64,000 nucleotides of DNA. It comes from an uncultured candidate division Zixibacteria bacterium. Lineage in GTDB: Bacteria > Zixibacteria > MSB-5A5 > SM1-73. The notes below the pieces were generated by a model. It was not told where the DNA came from and searched no databases. It saw nothing but the letters and a program-made list of their open reading frames with translations. Location of the stretch: assembly GCA_903908285.1 (NCBI GenBank), contig CAIVRH010000012.1, positions 60,469 to 124,468 on the forward strand, given 5' to 3'. Both the position numbers and the translations under genes were made by a program. This document shows positions 53,258-62,213 of the stretch, in pieces (position 1 is the first letter of the stretch; the number at the start of each line of letters is the position of its first letter).

Positions 53258-53341
53258 ATGACTCCCAAACCGACCGACAAGTGCTCCTGCGGCTCCGGCA
53301 AAAAGTTCAAGGATTGCTGCGGCAAGCCCAAGAAGAAATAG
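53258..53341 (+). CDS. Free-standing SEC-C zinc-knuckle microprotein, 27 residues
   Basis: Too short for routine ORF calling. The reading is MTPKPTDKCSCGSGKKFK then DCCGKPKKK and TAG. The core C-S-C-G-S-G-K-K-F-K-x-C-C-G is the SEC-C motif that binds zinc at the SecA C-terminus (C-x-C-x8-C-C). Support for a real gene: TAAAGGAGGTG with ideal spacing before the ATG, a promoter-like element upstream, and a strong terminator ten bases after the stop, making a compact monocistronic unit. It might bind SecB, ribosomes or nucleic acid as SEC-C does in SecA; this is inference. Confidence 0.75.
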   Translation: MTPKPTDKCSCGSGKKFKDCCGKPKKK

Positions 53342-53350
53342 CTGTTTAAA

Positions 53351-53386
53351 AAGTGCCCCGCCAAAAAAAGCGGGGCGCTTTCCCTT
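53351..53386 (+). terminator. Rho-independent terminator
   Basis: AAGTGCCCCGC (53351-53361) pairs with GCGGGGCGCTT (53370-53380) with one wobble; loop CAAAAAAA; short T stretch. Confidence 0.75.
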
Positions 53387-53545
53387 CCCGGATAAACGAT
53401 TAGCTATTATAACTGCCAATTTCACTGCAAATACCACCAATTCAAAGAAACTTTGACAAAAATAGACCCGTAAAATTGTTAAGAGAAGAGGGCTTTAATT
53501 TTGGGATCGGAGATTTAACAGCAAATCGCAATGGAGGTAACTTTC

Positions 53546-54094
53546 ATGAAAAAATTCAGTTGGGTTGTTGGGATAACTATCGTTGTGCTTTTGGTTTTTT
53601 CCTGTTCTTTTCCCCCCATGGATGCAAAGACTAAACTGGCTCACTGGATGAACGGGGTGTGGCTTATGGCGGATGGCAGCTATACCATCTACACCGACAC
53701 CCATTATTTTGTCATATCTGCCAGCGGAGATTCCGCTTCGGCAAATATCTATTGCGGGGCTTCGCAGGTCAAATACCATAATAAGGGGATGGCAAGAAAA
53801 CAAATTATGCGGCTTCGACAGATGCCCGGCACTACCCTGCAGTGGTTTAAGGAGAATGTGGTCGACGAGAACGCCGAAATCCCTTTGAAGATCGACACCA
53901 CCCAGTTTGCTCCCAACACCTGCAACATCAAGGATGGAATCATCTACGACTCCATCACCGAGATAACCGAAGACTACATCCTTCTCTCCACCTGCAACGG
54001 GGACAAAGAGAAAATTCTTCCTAATGGGGTGTCGATATATATGCCCAAGGACGGGGGAGAGTTTTATTCATACCGGATAGAGCGTATAAAATAA
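53546..54094 (+). CDS. Hypothetical lipoprotein
   Basis: 182-residue predicted lipoprotein of unknown function. MKKFSWVVGITIVVLLVFSC is a signal with a lipobox-like VFSC at residues 17-20. The mature part is a small beta-rich domain: HWMNGVWLMADGSYTIYTD, then KIDTTQFAPNTCNIKDGIIY and EDYILLSTCNGDKEKILPN. It may be a lipocalin- or immunoglobulin-like fold, but I recognise no family. ATG 53546 has GGAGGT nine bases upstream; ATG 53531 lies before that site and is rejected. It is monocistronic and followed by two GTAG palindromes. Confidence 0.6.
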   Translation: MKKFSWVVGITIVVLLVFSCSFPPMDAKTKLAHWMNGVWLMADGSYTIYTDTHYFVISASGDSASANIYCGASQVKYHNKGMARKQIMRLRQMPGTTLQWFKENVVDENAEIPLKIDTTQFAPNTCNIKDGIIYDSITEITEDYILLSTCNGDKEKILPNGVSIYMPKDGGEFYSYRIERIK

Positions 54095-54112
54095 TCCATC
54101 CCATGTTTATTT

Positions 54113-54265
54113 GTAGGGGCAATTCATGAATTGCCCCTATCTGTTCGTAAGAGCTCGTATGTCGGGCACCCTTACCCCGACTAATGAAGGAATATTTCGT
54201 ATGAGGAGGTTTTGTAGGGACAACTCATGTGGCACATCCCGCCCCAGGCGGGAAGTTGTCCCTAC
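54113..54265. repeat. Two REP-like elements (GTAG...CTAT and GTAG...CTAC)
   Basis: First: GTAG (54113), GGGCAATTCA/TGAATTGCCC with no loop (54117-54136), CTAT. Second: GTAG (54214), GGACAACT...AGTTGTCC (54218-54261) with an inner CCCGCC/GGCGGG hairpin, CTAC (54262-54265). They fill the gap before the phosphorylase gene. Confidence 0.75.
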
Positions 54266-54291
54266 TTCCCTAAAACGGAGAATTTCAAAAT

Positions 54292-55617
54292 ATGAACATG
54301 TATGAGATCATCAGTAAGAAAAGAGACTCAAAAAAACTGACCAAGGATGAGATAGAATATTTCGTCTCCGGTTACACCCAGGACGAAATCCCGGATTATC
54401 AGGCATCCGCCCTGCTAATGGCTATTTTCTTGAACGGGATGGACACAGAGGAAACCTTTCACCTTACCTTATCCATGATGAATTCGGGCAAGGTTCTGGA
54501 TTTGAGTTCTATTCCGGGAATAAAGGTGGACAAACACAGCACCGGCGGGGTGGGGGACAAAGTCTCTTTGATACTTGCCCCTTTGGTTGCCTCATGCGGA
54601 GTTACGGTTCCCATGATCTCGGGCAGGGGTTTGGGCCATACCGGCGGAACTCTCGATAAGCTGGAGTCCATCCCCGGATTTCGCACCGATTTACCCTTAA
54701 CCAAATTCGTGAATATACTATCGGAAATCGGCGTTTGCATGATCGGGCAAACCAAAGAGATCGCACCGGCAGATAGAAAACTGTACGCTCTCCGGGATGT
54801 AACCGCCACGGTCAACTGCATACCCCTAATCGCAGCCAGCATCATGAGCAAGAAGTTGGCCGAGGGGGCGGATGCGTTTGTCTTCGATGTTAAGGCGGGA
54901 AACGGCGCCTTCATGCCGGATGAGAAACAGGCAACACTTCTGGCAAACAATTTGATTCGGATAGCCAAACGATTTAATAAAAAAGCGGTGGTTTTGATAA
55001 CCGATATGAACGAGCCTTTGGGCGAAGCGGTAGGCAACTCGCTGGAGGTGATCGAATCCATCCAGGCTTTGAAAGGAAAAGCTCCTGCCGATTTGATGGA
55101 AGTCACCCTGGCTCTCGGTGTCGGTATGCTGATTTTGGGGAAAAAGGCAAGAGACGAAAAAGAGGCAGAGAAGAAATTAAGACAAGCGATCGATACCGGA
55201 CAAGTCCTGGCGAAAATAAAGGAGATCATCCGAAAACAGGGAGGAAATCCCAAGGTGGTGGATGACTACCGGCTCCTCCCCACAGCAAAACATAAGATTA
55301 CGGTAAAATCGGACCAGGCTGGATATGTCCAATCGATAGATACCATGAAGATCGGATTATCTGCGGTGAAGTTGTGCGCGGGAAGAGAGAAGCTGGATAG
55401 CAAGATCGATCCGGGTGTCGGTTTTCTGATTAAAAAGAAGGTGGGAGATCTTGCCAGACAAAGCGAGCCCCTCGCTATTGTTTTCTCCAATAATTTGGAA
55501 AAGGGGAAGCTGGCTGCTTTGGAAATCAAATCGGTATATGAAATTGGAAAGACAAAAACCCCAAGATTGAAAAAGATCATTGGCGGCTGTAGTGAAAAAA
55601 GTCCGGCTACTGTTTGA
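54292..55617 (+). CDS. pdp: Pyrimidine-nucleoside (thymidine) phosphorylase
   Basis: Cytoplasmic nucleoside-salvage enzyme converting pyrimidine (deoxy)nucleosides and phosphate to base and (deoxy)ribose-1-phosphate. 441 residues, full length. Phosphate and substrate blocks are KHSTGGVGDKVSL, SGRGLGHTGGTLDKLE and DVKAGNGAFM; the small helical domain and C-terminal beta domain are intact. Whether it is DeoA or the broader Pdp type cannot be decided by eye. The start is ATG 54292, with GGAG eleven bases upstream; ATG 54298 is also possible. The following CPBP gene overlaps its 3' end by 38 bp. Confidence 0.93.
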   Translation: MNMYEIISKKRDSKKLTKDEIEYFVSGYTQDEIPDYQASALLMAIFLNGMDTEETFHLTLSMMNSGKVLDLSSIPGIKVDKHSTGGVGDKVSLILAPLVASCGVTVPMISGRGLGHTGGTLDKLESIPGFRTDLPLTKFVNILSEIGVCMIGQTKEIAPADRKLYALRDVTATVNCIPLIAASIMSKKLAEGADAFVFDVKAGNGAFMPDEKQATLLANNLIRIAKRFNKKAVVLITDMNEPLGEAVGNSLEVIESIQALKGKAPADLMEVTLALGVGMLILGKKARDEKEAEKKLRQAIDTGQVLAKIKEIIRKQGGNPKVVDDYRLLPTAKHKITVKSDQAGYVQSIDTMKIGLSAVKLCAGREKLDSKIDPGVGFLIKKKVGDLARQSEPLAIVFSNNLEKGKLAALEIKSVYEIGKTKTPRLKKIIGGCSEKSPATV

Positions 55618-56225
55618 AATAGCACTCGTATATTTGATAATCCTGGCCTTGATCTGGATAATTTTCCCGCTGGGAAGTTTCGTTTTGAATCTGGGGGTAG
55701 TGTTATTGATTCTGGGGGCGATCACCCTTTCGTCTATATATCGTCATAAAACGCTAAAGGATATCGGAATTCGCTGGGACAATTTCTACGGCTCCTTAAA
55801 GCAAGTGGGGGAGCTTCACTATTGTATTAATAGTCGTATTGTTCACTCTTGGCATTTATTACCAAAGCTTGCATCTCACCTATCGAATCATCCCCGATTT
55901 TTCGGTCTATCTGGTGTGGGCGTTTTTGCAGCAGTATACCTTCCAGTCATTCTTCAATCGCCGGTTCTCCGAGCTTTTTGACCGAAAAATATATGGAGTG
56001 ATCTGCACCGCCGCGATCTTCTCTTCGGCCCACTATCCTAATCCCCTTTTGAAGCCGGCAACTCTGGTCCTCGGCTTCATCTGGTTCTGGTTCTATCTGG
56101 AGAGACCTAATCTCTTTGTCCTGTCATTCTGCCACGCTCTGCTGGGAAGTGTGGCGAAATACGCCTTACCGTTGGCGATCACCGGCAATTTGAAGGTGGG
56201 AACCCTCTATTCGCTTTACCGGTAA
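55580..56225 (+). pseudogene. CPBP (CAAX/bacteriocin-processing type) membrane protein split by a frameshift
   Basis: Two overlapping frames together read as one CPBP-family membrane protein of about 214 residues. Frame 1 (from TTG 55580 or GTG 55592) runs through two helices to GSLKQVG. Frame 2 continues SFTIVLIVVLFTLGIYYQ and ends at 56225. The switch falls in a GGGGG tract at 55807-55811; removing one G joins KQVG to SFTIV exactly. Family motifs lie in frame 2: LQQYTFQSFFNRR (where EE-x-x-x-R is expected), FSSAHYP and SFCHALLG. The Glu pair is Gln-Gln, so protease activity is doubtful even if intact. Could be a sequencing error, a slippage site, or decay. Confidence 0.7.
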
Positions 56226-56373
56226 GTAATATGGATGGACCATTAGCAGATCCAACGGCCGAGTCATTTCCTGCTCGGATATTTTCAGCATTTTTATTCC
56301 TGCTCAAAACTTAAACAATATTGTATTGATATTTTGCAACATGCCGATATCTTTAACGTATATTACTCTAAGT

Positions 56374-56387
56374 TATAGTAGTATAGT
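56374..56387. promoter_or_regulatory. Direct repeat upstream of padR, possible operator
   Basis: TATAGT (56374-56379) AG TATAGT (56382-56387), in an AT-rich promoter region 31 bp before the PadR start. PadR regulators usually autoregulate, so an operator here is plausible but unproven. Confidence 0.3.
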
Positions 56388-56417
56388 TTAAAATATATTA
56401 AAACGAGGTCAATTTAA

Positions 56418-57047
56418 ATGACCAAAAACGAACTGGTGGTATTGGGGCTTTTAAACCAGGAGCCCATGCACGGTTACCAGCTCTACCACGAGATCGAGAA
56501 TAGAAACATGGAGACCTGGGCTCAGGTTAACTTGGCTTCCATCTACAACACTCTGGATCGGCTGCGCAAGGAGATGATGGTGGAGGCGAAGAAGGAAAAA
56601 CCGGGGAAGATGCCGGAACGGGAGGTTTTTCACATAACCACCCGGGGAAAAAAGAAGCTCTCCTCTTTGGTCGAAGAGGCCATCACCGACAGCCGGATGC
56701 CCGAAAACAACTTCTGTGTGGGAGTGGCTTTCCTCTTCGGGCTTTCCAAAAAGAAAGCTTTAGCATGTCTGGAGACCAGAAAGAAAAATCTAAAAATAGT
56801 GGAGGAGCATCTGGAAAAGTTGAAGAAGGATTTTTCCCGTCAACTCCCCTTGAACTGGAAGTTCCTCTTAGGTTACGGTATAGATCATTTGCGAATGGAG
56901 ACAAAAATGCTGGTTGATCTGGAACAGAAAGTATTAAAACTCAAGAATTGGTCATCGGGTATGGATAGTATTAAATTGGATAATAAGAAGATTGAGGATT
57001 TGCGAAAGAGATTTTCCAAAATCCATAAATTGCACCAGGAAAGCTAA
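56418..57047 (+). CDS. PadR family transcriptional regulator
   Basis: 209-residue repressor. The N-terminal winged helix has ELVVLGLLNQEPMHGYQLYH and LASIYNTLDRLRKEMMVEAK, followed by the wing FHITTRGKKKL, the hallmark of PadR. The C-terminal about 110 residues form a helical dimerisation domain (Vir_act_alpha_C-like). ATG 56418 has a modest GAGG site. It is first of a unit with an RND adaptor (12 bp on) and an RND pump, so it most likely controls that efflux system, as PadR members do for many multidrug transporters. Confidence 0.9.
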   Translation: MTKNELVVLGLLNQEPMHGYQLYHEIENRNMETWAQVNLASIYNTLDRLRKEMMVEAKKEKPGKMPEREVFHITTRGKKKLSSLVEEAITDSRMPENNFCVGVAFLFGLSKKKALACLETRKKNLKIVEEHLEKLKKDFSRQLPLNWKFLLGYGIDHLRMETKMLVDLEQKVLKLKNWSSGMDSIKLDNKKIEDLRKRFSKIHKLHQES

Positions 57048-57058
57048 AAGGAGAAAAA

Positions 57059-58000
57059 ATGAAGAAGTTAATCGTCATCTTAATTGTGATCGTTGCGGTG
57101 ATACTGATCGTTTACCGGGTCAAGGTGGTGCTGAACCGCACCCGCCTGCAGGAAACCACCATTGAGAAAGGTATAACCCCGGTGCAGGTTGAATTGGTGA
57201 AGAAAGGTAACCTGTCCTTGTCCCTGAACCTGATGGGGGATGTTAAAGGTAGCGAAGAAGTGGATGTCTTCCCCAAAGCCCCGGGCAAACTGGTGGAATT
57301 GAAAGTTAAGGAAGGGGATCGGGTCAAAAAAGACCAGGTGGTGGCGGTAGTAGACCGGGATGTGGATGGAATGAAATTTGAATTAGCCGAAGTTACCTCC
57401 CCGGTAAGCGGGATGGTGGCTAAAAAATACTTGGATATTGGAGCACAAGTCAGCCCCCCCTCGCCCGGCACCGCCCTGTTCCAGGTGATCAATATGGATC
57501 AGGTAAAAGTGGTGGTGAACGTAGTGGAGGAGGAGTTAAGGGATGTCCGTCTGGGAAAAAAAGCGGAAATAAAAGTGGATGCTTATCCCGACCGGTTATT
57601 TCACGGGAATATCAGCTTGATCAGTCCGGTGGTGAACCCGCTTTCCCGCACCGCACCGGTGGAGATTTTGGTTCCCAACCCGGATCAACTTTTGAAACCT
57701 GGCATGTACGCCGGGGTGACCATCGATTTAGGTGAAAAGAAAGATATTGTTTTGATCCCTGCTTATACCATAGTGGATCAGGGCCAGAATAAAAAGGTTT
57801 TCGTGGTGAGCGAAGGGAAAGCCATGTCACGTCCGGTGGAGATCGGCTCATCCAAAGACGGCTGGGTGGAAATAAAAAGCGGGCTGGCAGAAAACGATTC
57901 CTTGATCGTGGCCGGTCAAAATCAGGTAAAAGTGAATGAGCCGGTTAAGATTGTTGCCGGATCCGATACAACTTCCAGCCGGAAGGGGGGAGAAAAGTAA
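57059..58000 (+). CDS. RND efflux periplasmic adaptor lacking the alpha-hairpin
   Basis: Membrane-fusion protein of 313 residues. After an N-terminal anchor (LIVILIVIVAVILIVYRV), the first lipoyl half is GKLVELKVKEGDRVKKDQVV and the second is SPVSGMVAKKYLDIGAQVSP; between them are only about 15 residues, so the usual 60-100 residue coiled-coil hairpin that meets TolC is missing. A beta-barrel and membrane-proximal domain follow (VEILVPNPDQLLKPGMYAGV). Borrelia BesA is a known adaptor that also lacks the hairpin. AAGGAG precedes the ATG. The stop overlaps the pump start (TAATG). Confidence 0.9.
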   Translation: MKKLIVILIVIVAVILIVYRVKVVLNRTRLQETTIEKGITPVQVELVKKGNLSLSLNLMGDVKGSEEVDVFPKAPGKLVELKVKEGDRVKKDQVVAVVDRDVDGMKFELAEVTSPVSGMVAKKYLDIGAQVSPPSPGTALFQVINMDQVKVVVNVVEEELRDVRLGKKAEIKVDAYPDRLFHGNISLISPVVNPLSRTAPVEILVPNPDQLLKPGMYAGVTIDLGEKKDIVLIPAYTIVDQGQNKKVFVVSEGKAMSRPVEIGSSKDGWVEIKSGLAENDSLIVAGQNQVKVNEPVKIVAGSDTTSSRKGGEK

Positions 58001-61000
58001 TGTTCCTTCCCGACCTATCCATAAAAAGACCGGTTTTCATCCTGATGCAGGTAGCTGCGGTCATTGTTTTAGGATGGATTGCTTATACCCGCATTCCCGT
58101 CGATCTGATGCCGGACGTTCAATTCCCCTTCATGTCCATCACCACTATCTATCCGGGCACCGGAGCCAAGGAGATGGAAAGTGATGTGAGCAAAAAAATA
58201 GAAGAGGGAATGAGCTCTATCTCCGGTTTGAAAAACATCTATTCCACGTCGGCGGAGGGATTCTCCCAGGTTCTTTTGGAGTTTAATCTGGATGTCAAGA
58301 TCAGGGATGCGGACATGGACGTAAGAGAGAAGATGTCCAAGATAAGAAGCGAACTCCCCAAAGAAGCAGAGGAGCCGACCATAGAACGGTTCGACATTGC
58401 TGCTACCCCGGTGATGATATTCGCTCTCTCCAGTGATATGCCTTTGGACCAGCTGCGCACCCTGGCTGATGACAAGGTCAAGAATAGAATCGAGCAGACC
58501 GAAGACGTGGCAGGAGTAGATTTAGTGGGAGGGTTGGAAAGAGAGATCAAGGTTGAGATGGATTCCCGCAAGCTGGAAGCCTATGACCTGCCGATTCAGC
58601 AGGTGATCAACGTACTCTCCTCTGAGAATCTAAACGTTCCCGGCGGACGAATGGATCAAGAGCCAAGGGAAATCATCCTTCGTACCACCGGGGAATTCCA
58701 GACCGTCGACCAGATCAACAATATTATTGTAGGAAACCGGCAGGGGGTTTCGATTTACCTTCGGGATATCGCCCAAGTCAAAGACAGCTTTAAAGAACAA
58801 AGGGAGATAGCCAAACTTAATGGCAAACCTTCGGTCTCCTTCATCGTGCACAAGCAATCCGGGGGAAATACGGTTAAGGTATGCGATAACCTGAAAAAAA
58901 CTTTTGTTCAATTGAAAAAGGAGCTCCCCTCCGGAACGACTATCGAGATCGCGTCGGATCAATCCAAATTCATCCAAAGATCGGTTAACGATACCATGCG
59001 CACATTGTACTTGGGTGCGCTTTTCGTCACCCTGGTGGTTTTTTTCTTCATGGGAAATCTCCGCTCCACCCTCATTGCCGCCTTGGCCATTCCCACTTCC
59101 ATTTTCGCTACCTTTATTCTTATGTACGTATTCGGTTATACCCTGAACATGATGACCTTAATGGCGCTTTCTTTAGCTGTGGGGATTTTGATTGATGATG
59201 CCATCGTGGTGCGGGAAAACATCTTCCGGCATATCGAGGAGGGGATGGAGTCGGAGAAGGCGGCCAGCTTTGGGGCTTCGGAGGTGGGTCTGGCGGTGAT
59301 GGCATGCACTTTCACCATCGTGGCAGTGTTTTTGCCGGTGGCTTACACCGGGGGGATCGTGGGAAAATTCTTCAAGGCGTTCGGATTTACCGTCGCTTTT
59401 GCCATCCTCTATTCCCTGTGGGATTCGTTCACCATGGCGCCTATGCTCTCCGCCCGATTCATGGGAAAACAAAAAGGGGAAGCTGGCATTCAAAAGAGAT
59501 TGTTCATGCCCTTCGAAAGATTCTACGAGAAAGTCAACCGGGGTTACCGCAAGCTTCTGGAGTGGGCACTTAATCATAAAATTGTGGTATTAGCCATTGC
59601 CCTGCTTCTGTTTTTGTTGAGTTTAAGCATATTACCTTTTATCGGTAAAGAGCTTTTCCCTCAAGGAGATCGGGGAGAGTTTAATGTATATTTAGAGACG
59701 GCGGTAGGAAGCTCCATTTCCAATACCGAAGCTGTTACTACCAAAGTTGAAAATTTGCTTTTATCATATTCGGAGGTACAAGCAGTCTTCACCACCATAG
59801 GATTAAACCAGGGAGCGGCTAATCAGGCAACGGTTAGGGTGGAGTTGATTCCTTTAAAAGAGAGAAAAAGAAACACGGATCAGGTGGAGAATGAGCTTAG
59901 AAGGAAATTATCGGAGTTTCCCGGGGTAAAGGCCGAAGTTTCCATGATCGGCATGTTTGAAGGACAAGCCCAAGAGTCTCCAATAGAGCTTTATATCAAA
60001 GGTCCGGATATTGATGTTTTGGATCGACTCTCCAGCCAGGTTTTGGAAATCGTAAAAAGCACACCTGGTACGGTGGATGCTGACCGATCCTTAAGGGGAG
60101 GAAAACCGGAAATTCAGGTGGTGATCGATCGGGAGCAGGCCAACCGGTTGGGTATTTCCACCGGACAGGTGGCTTCCACTTTACGCTCCATGGTAGATGG
60201 AACGGTCGCCACCAAATATAAAGAACTGGATAAGGAGATCGATATCCGGGTGAGTTTGCCTCCAAATCAGAAGAACAACCTGGCGGATATAGCTGCAGTT
60301 CGGCTTCAGACTTCTAATGGCTCTTCCGTTCCCCTAAAAGCCATTGCCCGCTTTGTTGAAGCCACAGGACCAACTACCATCTCGCGGCAGAACCGGGAGA
60401 GACTAGCTACCATAACCGCCAACACAACCGACCGGGCGTTGGGAAGCATAATGGATGACATCAACCGCCAAACCGCCCAGTTATCCATGCCAGCCGAATA
60501 CAAAATCGAAGCGCGAGGATATGCTGAGACCATGGGAGAGATGTTTTCCAATCTGGTTTTGGCTTTGGCTCTGGCAGTTATTTTCATCTATATGGTTTTG
60601 GCTTCGCAGTTCAACTCCTTTTTGCACCCGTTTACCATCATGCTGGCTTTACCTTTAGCCATAGTCGGAGCGCTTTTTGCCGTGTTTTTAACCGGTCAGA
60701 GAATAAACATGCAGACCATGGTGGGGGTCATCCTGTTGTTCGGTATCGTCACCAAAAACTCCATCCTGCTGGTGGACTATACCATCACCTTAAGGAAAAG
60801 GGGCATGGATAGACTGCAAGCCTTGCTGACTGCTGGTCCCGTTCGTTTTCGCCCAATTGTGATGACCTCGGTAGCGATGATCATGGGAATGTTACCCGCA
60901 GCTTTAGGCACCGGAGAGGGGGGGGAATGGAGACAGGGTATGGGAATTACAGTCATAGGCGGACTGATCACTTCCACCTTCTTGTCTTTGATAATCGTCC

Positions 61001-61077
61001 CTATTGCCTACACTCTGGTGGATGATTTTGAGAAACTGTTTAAGAAGAACAAGAATAACACGGGCAATCACACATAA
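58000..61077 (+). CDS. RND family efflux pump (HAE-type)
   Basis: Proton-driven inner-membrane pump of 1025 residues with 12 helices in two repeats and two large periplasmic loops. The TM4 proton-relay Asp pair is in LAVGILIDDAIVVRENIF near residue 400. Repeat two has FGIVTKNSILLVDYTI and RFRPIVMTSVAMIMGMLPAA. N-terminus FLPDLSIKRPVFILM is typical. It belongs to the AcrB/HAE-1 group rather than the CusA metal group, since no methionine triad is apparent. It works with the upstream adaptor and probably with the TolC protein at 62214-63551. Substrate range cannot be read. Confidence 0.93.
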   Translation: MFLPDLSIKRPVFILMQVAAVIVLGWIAYTRIPVDLMPDVQFPFMSITTIYPGTGAKEMESDVSKKIEEGMSSISGLKNIYSTSAEGFSQVLLEFNLDVKIRDADMDVREKMSKIRSELPKEAEEPTIERFDIAATPVMIFALSSDMPLDQLRTLADDKVKNRIEQTEDVAGVDLVGGLEREIKVEMDSRKLEAYDLPIQQVINVLSSENLNVPGGRMDQEPREIILRTTGEFQTVDQINNIIVGNRQGVSIYLRDIAQVKDSFKEQREIAKLNGKPSVSFIVHKQSGGNTVKVCDNLKKTFVQLKKELPSGTTIEIASDQSKFIQRSVNDTMRTLYLGALFVTLVVFFFMGNLRSTLIAALAIPTSIFATFILMYVFGYTLNMMTLMALSLAVGILIDDAIVVRENIFRHIEEGMESEKAASFGASEVGLAVMACTFTIVAVFLPVAYTGGIVGKFFKAFGFTVAFAILYSLWDSFTMAPMLSARFMGKQKGEAGIQKRLFMPFERFYEKVNRGYRKLLEWALNHKIVVLAIALLLFLLSLSILPFIGKELFPQGDRGEFNVYLETAVGSSISNTEAVTTKVENLLLSYSEVQAVFTTIGLNQGAANQATVRVELIPLKERKRNTDQVENELRRKLSEFPGVKAEVSMIGMFEGQAQESPIELYIKGPDIDVLDRLSSQVLEIVKSTPGTVDADRSLRGGKPEIQVVIDREQANRLGISTGQVASTLRSMVDGTVATKYKELDKEIDIRVSLPPNQKNNLADIAAVRLQTSNGSSVPLKAIARFVEATGPTTISRQNRERLATITANTTDRALGSIMDDINRQTAQLSMPAEYKIEARGYAETMGEMFSNLVLALALAVIFIYMVLASQFNSFLHPFTIMLALPLAIVGALFAVFLTGQRINMQTMVGVILLFGIVTKNSILLVDYTITLRKRGMDRLQALLTAGPVRFRPIVMTSVAMIMGMLPAALGTGEGGEWRQGMGITVIGGLITSTFLSLIIVPIAYTLVDDFEKLFKKNKNNTGNHT

Positions 61078-61139
61078 GACCTCATCTTTATGTCCCACTC
61101 TTGTAAATGGGGTGAGGTTTCAGTAACAAAGGAGATCGC

Positions 61140-61255
61140 GTAGCCGAGCCTTTAAGGCTCGGAGAAGTTTCTGGACGACAAAAGTGGAAGACCTCTCCCC
61201 CTTAGTCCCCCTCTCCGTTAAACGGAGAGGGGGAAACGGGGGGTAAGGTTTAAAA
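61140..61255. repeat. GTAG palindrome followed by CCTCTCCCCC block
   Basis: GTAG (61140-61143), CCGAGCC-TTTAA-GGCTCGG (61144-61162), then CCTCTCCCCCTTAGTCCCC with a CTCTCCGTT/AACGGAGAG hairpin and GGGGGTAAGGTTT. It joins two repeat families in one gap between the pump and phosphoesterase genes. Confidence 0.7.
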
Positions 61256-61323
61256 GATCTCTAACCGTCCGCAAAGAAAAAACTTTGATTAAATTTCATC
61301 ACCGGATTATTCTGATAAATGCA

Positions 61324-62136
61324 ATGAAACGAAAATCCATAGTGGCGCTGATTATTCTTTTGGCTCTCCTGTTTGCTTCGAGCTGCCGGAAACACTCCTC
61401 CGGTCCGGATGAGATTGTGCTGGATGAAAGCCAATCCAATCTGACCGAAAAGAATCTGCAGAAGATCTCGGGAATCCACCCGGAAGATCCCGCTAAGTTC
61501 AGTTTTGCAGTGATTGCCGACAGCCACACGGATTATGCCGATCTGGGAGACGTTTTGAATGATATCGACCAGAAAGCGGAGAATTTGTTCGTGATTCATG
61601 CCGGAGATTTCACCGATGGAGGATGGTTGGGAGAGTATCGGGGTACCTATCAAGTCATGTCCGGTTTGACCATCCCTTATTTGACCGTGATCGGCAATCA
61701 TGATGAGTTGATCCGGGGCCGGGAGATTTACCGGAAGATGTTTGGCGATTTCAATTATTCCTTTGTGTTCGGGGATTGTAAATTCGTCATGCTGGAATGC
61801 AATTCCACGGCTTATTTCGGGATGCCTCCCGATTTGGACTGGCTGGAAAACCAGCTTTCGGACGATAGTTTATATAATCTGGTTTTTGTGGTCGGGCACC
61901 AGCCGCCGTTCGACCCGGGGTGGAGCGACCAGGATGAAAACCGGTACCGGCAATTGATGCAGGAGAATGGCGTGGCTTTGTCCATCCACGGACATACGCA
62001 TGATTTCTATTATGGGGAAAAATATAATGACGGGGTGAAATATCTGGTGGCCAATGATACGGGCAAAAGAAGTTATTGCACTATTTCGGTAGACAGTGTA
62101 ACTTTCCAAGTGGAAAAAGTGGATTTGAATCCATAA
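61324..62136 (+). CDS. Calcineurin-like metallophosphoesterase, lipoprotein
   Basis: 270-residue exported phosphoesterase. The N-terminus MKRKSIVALIILLALLFASSC is a lipoprotein signal. All five metal blocks are present in order: IADSHTD, HAGDFTDGG, IGNHDEL, VVGHQPPF and HGHTHDFYY. The fold is therefore a dinuclear metal phosphoesterase, of the purple-acid-phosphatase/3',5'-cAMP phosphodiesterase-like group; the substrate is unknown. I start at ATG 61324 so that the signal sequence is at the N-terminus; the frame is open from 61285. It lies between the RND pump and its likely TolC, an unusual place. Confidence 0.85.
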   Translation: MKRKSIVALIILLALLFASSCRKHSSGPDEIVLDESQSNLTEKNLQKISGIHPEDPAKFSFAVIADSHTDYADLGDVLNDIDQKAENLFVIHAGDFTDGGWLGEYRGTYQVMSGLTIPYLTVIGNHDELIRGREIYRKMFGDFNYSFVFGDCKFVMLECNSTAYFGMPPDLDWLENQLSDDSLYNLVFVVGHQPPFDPGWSDQDENRYRQLMQENGVALSIHGHTHDFYYGEKYNDGVKYLVANDTGKRSYCTISVDSVTFQVEKVDLNP

Positions 62137-62213
62137 ACGGAAAAATGGAAAAAGCACCTTGGGAGAGTAGTAAATTTGCGCTGCGAAAATAATACCTATT
62201 GAGGAGATTTTCT

